A stretch of DNA of 64,000 bases from Allacma fusca (taxonomy: Eukaryota; Arthropoda; Collembola; Symphypleona; Sminthuridae): positions 787,001-851,000 of the forward strand of contig OX359245.1 of the NCBI GenBank assembly GCA_947179485.1, read 5' to 3'. Position numbers and translations under genes: made by a program. This document shows positions 58,280 to 64,000 of the stretch, piece by piece. The first letter of the stretch is position 1; each line of letters starts with the position of its first letter. The notes beneath the pieces were generated by a model, which did no database searches, was not told the DNA's origin, and saw only the letters and a list, made by a program, of their open reading frames with translations.

Positions 58280-58400
58280 TGCTGAGTCAAATGACCCTGC
58301 TGGGAGGTCATCAACGATTTTAAAAACCCTTGCTAAAAAATGTCAACTATTTCTAAATTTTGGCAAAAATATTTTCCTTTCAGGACGTCAAATTGCTTTC
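58280..58400 (-). mobile_element. Fragment of the small hAT-like family of 21827-22210
   Basis: The complement resembles 22090-22165, with GACCTCCCAGCAGGG and AGCAGGGATTTTT-like words. Ends are not preserved. Confidence 0.7.
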
Positions 58401-59224
58401 CAATAGGGTGCGCTTCCGTTAGTTCTCGTTATGTGTGGAATCATTCCTGCATTAAACGCATATAATGTATTGATAGTTTTGTAAGAGTAGACTCTGAAAA
58501 CGTATCGGTGAATGATGAATGTTGTATTAATTACTGCTCTATATGATCTTTCCAGCTACTCTTGGCATCGACAAAGATAACCATTGAAAATTTATCCGGA
58601 CGTTTCAGCCACTTCCGCAAAAATACCTTATCGAAAGAACTTGATTGATGTTAACGTTGAGAAAGAACAATCAGATGTAATTTAAGACGTTTGTTTCTAA
58701 TGCATGCCTCTATTCGCCTCTACTCTCGACCTCATAAGCTGACTGAGCTCACTCGTTTGTCCTTCTATTGGCAATTTTTATGCGGCACGCCTACTGTGAA
58801 TCCACTTAAATACCCTTCCATTAGTATATATTATCGTCGTATTGATCCAGTCAAATTGTTTAACAATAACGTTTTTACTTAAAGTACTCTCACTTTCATG
58901 CATAATTTTAAGTACAAAAATACTGTAGTCCCGGGTACACAATTTAAGCAGAAATCAGCCAATTCTCAACTTTATAAGAACTATTTTATTCTATTTGTAT
59001 ATAATTTGTTTCGTATAGATAATATAGTTTTCACATTTGCAACCAAAAAATAATAATAAGTACAAACGTAAATCGTTTTTCAATTAATGAAATACAGTTA
59101 AAAGTCAAATGATCTCGTTAACATATTTGCATTATATTAAGCATGAAAATTAAAATTAAAAAAATGTTCATAGCACAGGGGATCCAAGGCTATAGAAAAA
59201 TAGGTTGCAACGTTCAGCATGCAC
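58401..59224. other. Gene-free AT-rich stretch
   Basis: Nothing recognised. Confidence 0.4.
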
Positions 59225-60660
59225 TGTTTAAATGGGTGAAACGAGAAGCGGGTGGAAGGGGTTCTGACGTCACTGCTGTATAGAACTTGCGGGAAAATGA
59301 GTTGCTACTCATGCACAGCCATATAAAAGTATACGAAGGGAACTTTGTTGCGATTTTTAAATTAAAGGCAAATTAATTAATTAGTAATTCCATGTAACAG
59401 TTAATACCTGAAAAATCTTAAACTACAGTTTATCTGAATCATGGACTTTGTGCTGTGAATGAGTGCAAAAATCAAATCGGTTAAAGTTTCATATCTGGTA
59501 TATATGTAGATATTTAATTAAATCTGGCGTTGACAATAAAAAATCACCTAAGAACCACCACGTATGATTTCACTCCATTTTGTGAGAATATAATTGGTAT
59601 TAATTGAGAAATTTGCAGCGACAGTGTGAACCATTAAAGTACCACCAAGTATATTTTCACAGCCACTATATTTGGTATTAATTGAGAAGCTTGCAGTTAC
59701 AGTGTGAAACAATAAAGTACCACCAAGTATATTTTCACAGCCAATATATTTGGTATTAATTGAGAAGCTTGCAGTGACAGTGTGAAACAATAAAGTACCA
59801 CCAAGTATATTTTCACATACAATATACTTGGTATTAATTAAAGGAAATCTTGTGCTGGTACTGCAGAGTTACGTGAGACAAAACAAATTTCGACCACACC
59901 GACAACGTAATTTGTATTAATTTTTCTGAAACTAGTGCGGACAATAAGGAATCACGCAGGTGTTACGAAACGTATTTGTTTTTACATTAAATAAGGTTAG
60001 TATTACTTGAACAAAACCTTTGTGGATGAATCAGAATTCGGGTATTTGGAAACCTAACCCGTCGTTTCGGACGTTCAGTTTAGGTCGGTGGGGTTAAAAT
60101 ATACTTGGTTTACCCAAATTCTCATTGTCAGCACCAGTTTTCCTTCAATTAATACCAAGTATATTTTCGGTGGAGTCAAGATATACTTGGTTTGTCTTAT
60201 GTAAATCCTCATCACTAGCACCAGATTTCCTTCAATTAAAACCAAGTATGTTGTCGGTGGAGTGAAAATATACTTGGTGGTACTTAAGTGATTCATGAGT
60301 TTATTTCAGTTCTATATTTTTTGCTGGTGTTAATTATTTTATAGCTAAAATTTTCGCTGCTAGTTATATAGGGATTGCATTGGGGTATTGAGAATCTTTT
60401 TGTCGATTTTAATCATTCCTTTTTCCTTATTTAGAGAACGAATCTCAAGTATTTCCCAGGGTATTTAGCTTCTAAATTGCAAAAACAGTACTGTTAATCT
60501 GAGTAATTTTTCTAATTTTGATTTAGGCAATGCTAGTTATATAATTTATTCATTATTTCATCCAACCCTACCATTAGCAAAACCGTAAACTATGCTCTCC
60601 TCAATTCACGTATACAGCAGTGACGTCATCAGTCGCCCCCGTTCTTTCATACGAGCGACA
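59225..60660. mobile_element. Palindromic element with GACGTCACTGCTGTATA inverted repeats
   Basis: A perfect 17-bp inverted repeat (59267-59283 and about 60612-60628) lies inside diverged outer ends beginning CACTGT and rich in G. Inside, a roughly 80-bp unit with ACCACCAAGTATATTTTCAC is repeated about three times (59575-59830), and the same AAGTATATTTTC/AATATACTTGG motif is found inverted at 60100-60290. No transposase is visible. Confidence 0.7.
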
Positions 60661-60703
60661 GTGTAACCTTACTTCTATAGGTGATCTTGGCAATGAATAC
60701 ATC

Positions 60704-61850
60704 TTATAAATGCAAGTGATTCACAAAACTTATAATCATCAACGACAAGTTTAAAGCAAATGTAACTAACTTGCTTGAAAGTACCTGAGTAATTACAGGG
60801 CTTTTATACCATAAATATTTCCATATTTCTGTGAACACTGAGGCGCTTAGCTGGTGGTTAATTAAAGAATGAAGCCTGATTATATTCAGTCGATCCTTTA
60901 ATTCATATTCCAGTTGATGTAAGTGAACATAGTCCGTGACCTTCTGGAATATGTTTTTTATAAAATCGGAAACCGTACACATCTAGTGGTTGAATGATAC
61001 CTGCTGTACCCTATGGTATCTGCTCTAGCCGGACATTTTGAGAACTATTAAACAATCCTTCATCAGTTTGCCCGGTTCATGAGTCTAGTAGAAGCAAGGA
61101 GTTTTCACTAACAATTGGCTTTACCATTTTTTGGAACCAATACCTAACATGTCCCTTGCTTAATTTTCCAGACTTGCTTCATGGCACTTCAACATTTGCA
61201 CAGACTTGGATTACCAAATCTTCAACCTGTTTCTTCACTTTTGGACCCATCTTCCCGTTAATCTCTTGAGCAAATAAATAGTTTAGCCTTCAGCTTTCCG
61301 TCCAACGAAATAATAGGCTGAATTTTATATGAATGGGAAAGTGCATTCTTTGATGACGTCATAACTTCCACTGACTTCTACCCCTTGATTTTAATTGTGC
61401 GCTTGGATTGCATCAAATATTTAAAGCCGGACTGGTCACTATTAAATGCATGGGAGGTTTCAATATGCGGTATTTCTTTGACAAATATATTGATTTTCCT
61501 CATTGTTTATCTCTGATGCATGTTCTTGCGATGTACTCACGGAATCTGGTAATCATGTTGCAATGTTTTACCTGACGAAAGTTCTTTTGAACTGTTGTCC
61601 AACATTTGGTTTTCCCATTTGGTCCTCTTTACCGTCGTAACAAGCAACAACACCTTTCACTTACTCCAACTCTGATGTAAATTGTTTTCTAACTTGTGGT
61701 TCTACTTCGATTTCGGATATTTCCCACTCCTGGCTAGCTGTTTGTTGAGACCATCGTATAGCAGTTTGTTCATCTTGTGCAACAGCGCCGTCAAAATAAT
61801 CCTCGTTATCTGAATCTTCATATTCAATGGAAGTTCTTGTTTCCACATAA
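60704..61850 (-). pseudogene. DDE-type transposase of a widespread invertebrate family, broken
   Basis: The minus strand reads, across stops, an acidic N-terminal part (YEDSDNEDYFDG), then SHSYKIQPIISLDGKLKAKL, MGPKVKKQVEDLVIQVC, SKSGKLSKGHVRYWFQKMV, NSLLLLDS, GTAGIIQPLDVYGFRFYKK and NIIRLHSLINHQLSASVF with WKYLWYKS. The S-x-G-K-L-x-x-x-x-x-x-YW(F) segment, the LLLDSW site (here S-stop) and the TTG-x-IQPLDV-x-(G)FR block are typical of DDE transposases common in nematodes, rotifers and arthropods. At least six stops or frame changes make it inactive. I do not assign a superfamily name with certainty. Confidence 0.8.
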
Positions 61851-64000
61851 GAGTGCCTGTCATGGGAACAGAAACGTTGTCCCCGTTCCCATTTCCGTTC
61901 CCATAGTTCGGGTTTGGGTGCAAGGCAGAACACAATTCCCATATTGCACCCGAAATCTCGTGAACAAATGTGTCGCAACTATACCCGAAATTTTAAACGT
62001 TATAGCACCCAAACCCGTTCCCGTTCCCAAAAATTAATTTTGGGTGTACCCAAACCCGGACCTGAAAGCATGGATCCCGTTCCCGTACCCAAACCGGAAT
62101 TCATATAATCAAGGATAAAAGAAGTGATCAGATTACATATTTATTGTTTCACTTGTTGCTAACAATGGCTACACAAAACGATCATATTATTTGCATCCGT
62201 ACATTGTTTTCGCATTTGCCCTCATTGTATTTGTTTCAAAGCCCTCGAGTTTGTATTTTCCTATGCTTTTAAACAAAATCTTTTTCGAATTGAATCCGCT
62301 TGTAATGAAAAACGTTTCGGCTTCAACAAATCCGATCCAAATGCAAATGTCCTTTCAATTGGTACTCCAGTGGCACTTACTGCCTAGTAATCTCTGGCCA
62401 TGGTGGATACTGCGGGAAGTAACTTTTCATTTTCCTGTAAAATTTAAATATAATATACATCTAATGTGCGCCCATTCCAATCCCAACTGTTGCTATATTA
62501 TTTTTATAATACTTAGTACCTCCCACCAGGAAGGTACATTAGTACATTTCGACGGATCCACAACAGGAAAGGATAAGTAGGTTCGAAGTTCGTCAAACTT
62601 GTCCACATTTGACGTTTGCATTTAGTATGCTACTAAGTCGAACCCCGAAGTTTCTGCTTCTTGGTCAGAAGGAGATGCGGCGGCAACCTTGTAAAAGCTT
62701 TTTCAATTAGAAATAACCTCCGTAAAACCGAATTTAAAACGCGATCTCAAAGTACGGAGCATCGTAAACCTATAATAACAAATAAAAGTGTAAATTATAA
62801 ATAATGTATTTTATAAACGTACTTTTTATTTGCCTTAACAATGTCCTCTGAAATTCCAACAGTTCTATACCCGTCAAATTTACAACGGGGATCGAGGACT
62901 GCAAAACCATTTAAATATATAAAAATATATTTGTGTTCATAGTCCTGTCAATTGGTTCCAGGCAAATGAATTTTAAATTACACAGTACCTAATCCAATAA
63001 CGTAGACTGTAGAATCGGTTTAAGGGTAATATTTGTTGAGTTTAGAGCACGCCGAAGTTGTCGCTTTGACTATACCAGAGCAATGTTTTTGTGGCTATTA
63101 TAAATTGGGATTCAAATTATAAAAATTGATTATACCAAATCATATCAGAATATTTCAAATTATAAATATTTAAGATACAGAAACGACAAATGTAATTGTT
63201 ACCGTGAATGATTCCAAATGATTAAATAATTCTATATAAACGGCTGCTGAAAGTGACATTGTTGGGCTCGTCGATTTGGACAGCAAGAGTGTAACGTGTT
63301 CAAATAGCTGAAATAAAACAACAAATCAGTCTGAAAAAAACTCACCTGTTAATTTAAATGTTCAAAAAATCGTATCCTAACCACAAATACACGCAAAGAA
63401 ACTTCCACTGCAATTAATAATAGCTAACTTTAAGAACTTGATCATTTCGTCAATGAATTCCCATTCTGCATCGGAAACGCTGAATTTGGTCAATGCTATT
63501 TCGTTTCTTCTAAGCAATTCAAACGGTTAAAATGGCAAAATTTGGTAACAAACAGGCTTTACCTTAAATAATCACAGTAAAATAAAACTTACCTTTCTAA
63601 GCTCACTCAAACGTTCCAACATTTTTAATGTCGAATTTCAGCGCGTCTGGTTGTCTTGAAGCAACATTTCGGGCTTTATTTTGTGGAGCCTGAGTAGAAA
63701 TCCTGGCGTAGCCTTGTAGACAATCGTATTTTCTGAATACAGGCGCGAATCAATATACGGATAATATTTAACAAGTAAATAGGAGCCAATTTTAATAAGT
63801 CAATAATCAGAGTGACCAATTCGACAACATACTCTCTGATATAGGGACATTTTTGGCTGTAATATTTCCTCCGTGTCAGTATCGATCTCGCTGTCCGAAA
63901 GTTCACTAGTATCCGTTAAATCCACATTCCGCTCTTCGTGTGCATCAAAATTAATCTCAGCAAAATCAGAATCTTGCTTATTTGCTTCTGTAGATTCTTC
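61848..64000 (-). mobile_element. hAT element, partly in window (right part beyond the edge)
   Basis: The left end GAGTGCCTGTCATGGGAACA plus GAAAC resembles the left end of the element at 18544 (CAGTGCTTGGACTGGGTAC plus AGAAAC). It is followed by an array of CCCGTTCCC words (61880-62100), then the transposase gene on the minus strand. The other end lies beyond the window, so target duplications cannot be checked. Confidence 0.75.
62261..64000 (-). pseudogene. hAT-superfamily transposase, intron-containing, decayed, 5' part outside the window
   Basis: Entering from the window edge, the minus strand shows an acidic segment (DLTDTSELSDSEIDTDTEE, ending at 63800 in that frame), helical CIQKIRLSTRLRQDF, LLQDNQTR-stop-NSTLKMLERL (family TRWNST, the W codon now a stop), a clean AG-GTAAGT donor near 63593, SVSDAEWEFIDEMIKFLK, FEHVTLLLSKSTSPTMSLSA, AAVKATTSACSKLNKYYP-like sequence, an intron, VLDPRCKFDGY, FDELRTYLSFPVVDP, VPSWWEVL, another intron, ARDY-stop-AVSATGVPIERTF and LLKPKRFSLQADSIRK (the hAT C-terminal dimerisation region), ending at TAG 62261-62263. 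Four or more in-frame stops show that it is dead, but the intron-exon structure is preserved. Confidence 0.9.

Noticed and set aside
1..64000. The whole window as a large microsporidian genome segment
   Set aside because: The transposon genes have animal-type families and regular GT-AG introns, and all core gene copies are broken, which fits decayed insertions in a host better than a living parasite genome.

Overview
This window looks like intergenic, transposon-dominated DNA of an invertebrate animal, most probably an arthropod (inference). The background is AT-rich. The best preserved genes are DNA-transposon genes with spliceosomal introns: an animal-type CACTA/EnSpm element with a DUF4806 companion gene, and a hAT transposase with GT-AG introns. 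No intact host housekeeping gene, tRNA or rRNA was found. All reading was done by eye, without database searches.

Layout. 0-3 kb: a truncated terminal-repeat element and a hAT-like element with an 8-bp target duplication. 3-8.4 kb: decayed coding fragments (CDC25 phosphatase, SDO1/SBDS and unidentified pieces) and a duplicated 0.7-kb repeat. 8.9-10.7 kb: a 20-bp minisatellite and a long strongly C-over-G skewed tract. 10.7-17.2 kb: nothing recognised. 17.2-30.1 kb: two foldback-like elements, a further long palindromic element, and several nested hAT-like elements inserted into one another, most with readable 8-bp duplications. 32.4-33.4 kb: another hAT-like element. 34.1-39.0 kb: a nearly complete CACTA element with an intact 690-aa transposase. 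43.1-44.3 kb: a second 20-bp minisatellite. 44.3-48.2 kb: a dense array of broken intronless genes (two unidentified, histone deacetylase, one unidentified, MYG1, leucine-rich repeat protein). 49.7-50.9 kb: a repeat. 53-54.7 kb: broken Rab11-like and VPS13-like genes head to head. 55.0-56.8 kb: a 717-bp tandem repeat. 56.8-58.3 kb: a broken double-bromodomain (BET) gene and a CDK-like fragment. 59.2-60.7 kb: a palindromic element. 60.7-61.9 kb: a broken DDE transposase. 61.85 kb to the end: a hAT element with its transposase on the minus strand.

The most interesting observation is the set of five islands of conserved eukaryotic genes at about 3-4.5, 6.3-7.5, 44.3-48.2, 53-54.7 and 56.8-58.3 kb. 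Their genes are essentially intronless, richer in GC than the surroundings, packed with spacings from zero to about 200 bp, point in both directions, and every recognised gene is broken by stops or frameshifts. That is the layout of a compact parasite genome such as a microsporidian, not of processed pseudogenes inserted one by one. I propose that they are decayed DNA-level insertions from a microsporidian-like genome into an arthropod host. The source is an inference and can be tested by phylogeny and synteny.

A second theme is that several unrelated-looking hAT families share one architecture: short terminal repeats, 8-bp target duplications, and arms filled with degenerate arrays of one short family-specific word (for example TACCCG, TTCCG, AAGTTC, AAATGCC).
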